The notes beneath the pieces were generated by a model that did no database searches, was not told the DNA's origin, and saw only the letters and a program-made list of their open reading frames with translations. Of a stretch of DNA of 64,000 nt, positions 63,330 through 64,000 are shown in pieces (position 1 is the stretch's first letter; each line of letters starts with the position of its first letter). The position numbers and the translations under genes were made by a program. This DNA comes from CAYYUA01 sp964542585 (lineage in GTDB: Bacteria; Bacteroidota; Bacteroidia; CAILMK01; CAYYUA01): contig CAZIUI010000010.1 in NCBI GenBank assembly GCA_964542585.1, forward strand, positions 23,910 through 87,909, read 5' to 3'.

Positions 63330-64000
63330 ATGATAGCATCTGTAGCCAGAATTATTATATTAACATCGCTTTTTTCCTTTTTCTTGCCAGCACCTGTTCA
63401 AGGCCAATTTTCCCTAACCTCCGATACCTTATGCAACGTAGATACAGGGAACGCCAATTCCGCTTCCAGCGAAAAGCTTAGCTTTACCAATATACCGGAT
63501 GCTTCCGGGTCCGTAACAGTTACGCTAAGGGCCACAGGCGATCTGCCCACAAGCAGCCCTAACAAATCCTTGATCGTCCAGGGCGAATACAACCAAGACC
63601 TGGATACCCTTCTCGGCCCTGCGAATTGTAGCAGTAACAATTACGACTCGATCACTTTCCAGGTTAACCAAACCAAATTCAACAACTGGGTAGATGATGA
63701 TTCCGTAGTTTTTACCATTGTACCTACAGCCGCTGTATCGCCTACCTGTAATTGCACTTCGGCCTGCGATCAGAGCAAGCCTAACTGTGGAAGCAGCTCG
63801 GTTTCCTACCGGGCTTCAATGAGCCTGGATTACCGAAGGTTAGATGCTTTCCAGCGTTCGTATGGCGATAGCTTAAAGGATGTTGGCGAAGCCATGACCC
63901 TGGCTTCTGATGGAAAACCGGTGCTTGCCGGCCAAACTGAGAGCTACGGGCAGGGGAAAAAAGATGCCTTCCTGATCAAGACCGATAAAAAAGGCCGACA
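63330..64000 (+). CDS. Large secreted protein (partial, 5' end only)
   Basis: The reading frame from ATG 63330 stays open to the window edge, about 223 residues so far. A signal peptide ends near APVQGQ (about residue 26). A beta-rich segment to about 130 is followed by a cysteine-rich stretch (CNCTSACDQSKPNC), and then DAFLIKTDKKG, the phrase typical of beta-propeller (SBBP-like) repeats in large Bacteroidota surface proteins. Full length and any T9SS domain are outside the window. Divergent from the S8 peptidase. Confidence 0.8.
   Translation, partial: MIASVARIIILTSLFSFFLPAPVQGQFSLTSDTLCNVDTGNANSASSEKLSFTNIPDASGSVTVTLRATGDLPTSSPNKSLIVQGEYNQDLDTLLGPANCSSNNYDSITFQVNQTKFNNWVDDDSVVFTIVPTAAVSPTCNCTSACDQSKPNCGSSSVSYRASMSLDYRRLDAFQRSYGDSLKDVGEAMTLASDGKPVLAGQTESYGQGKKDAFLIKTDKKGR

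Noticed and set aside
1..64000. CRISPR arrays, insertion sequences, prophage genes and known defence systems.
   Set aside because: No spaced direct repeats, no transposase or integrase ORF and no defence gene cluster were recognised on either strand; the only tandem repeat is coding.

Overview
The window looks like chromosomal DNA of a free-living, aerobic member of the phylum Bacteroidota (Bacteroidetes). Four things point there: an alternative complex III (act) respiratory operon at the left edge; a PorT subunit of the type IX secretion system (T9SS) and two proteins ending in a T9SS type A sorting domain; several promoters of the phylum's sigma type (TTG, 20-21 bases, then TAnnTTTG); and menaquinone methylation by UbiE/MenG. 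Order and genus cannot be fixed from sequence alone; a Cytophagales-like bacterium is a guess. No CRISPR array, transposase, integrase, reverse transcriptase or rRNA was seen. Most of the window is housekeeping sequence.

Layout. 1-4.4 kb: minus-strand act operon (actA, actB, start of actC). 4.8-15.5 kb: MltF-like lytic transglycosylase, glycine decarboxylase, an MBL-fold hydrolase, an outer-membrane protein, a quinone reductase-like MDR enzyme, an M23 endopeptidase coupled to an arginase-family ureohydrolase, and an orphan lipoprotein. 15.5-25 kb: SpoU methyltransferase, mutS, tRNA-Gly(CCC), an AlbA_2 protein, then three envelope chaperone/PPIase genes followed by a MoxR ATPase. 25-34.8 kb: methyltransferase, DUF349 protein, HMG-CoA lyase, OmpA-domain protein, AI-2E permease, then ychF-kdsB-pyrG.

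34.8-38.7 kb is the most unusual stretch. It holds a structured, promoter-led intergenic region that may encode an RNA; a secreted protein with eight exact 22-residue repeats; a formylglycine-generating-enzyme-like (FGE/SUMF1) gene with two in-frame stop codons and no frameshift; and a divergent orphan NarL-type response regulator. 38.8-54 kb: ornithine aminotransferase and EngB; UbiE overlapping PorT; an SDR; a large membrane-TPR protein; a MATE pump; DinB protein; malate dehydrogenase; a retropepsin-like protein; and an M16 peptidase pair (one active, one apparently inactive). 54-64 kb: guanine deaminase, NUDIX, a membrane protein, a DUF2807 lipoprotein, a lipoprotein serpin, a 1395-residue secreted subtilase and the start of another large secreted protein that runs off the window.

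Working together: the envelope theme is strong. PorT exports T9SS cargo such as the subtilase and the repeat protein; the PPIase trio and transglycosylase/endopeptidase serve envelope assembly; KdsB uses the CTP made by the adjacent PyrG for lipopolysaccharide. The serpin next to the subtilase may be a protease-inhibitor pair.
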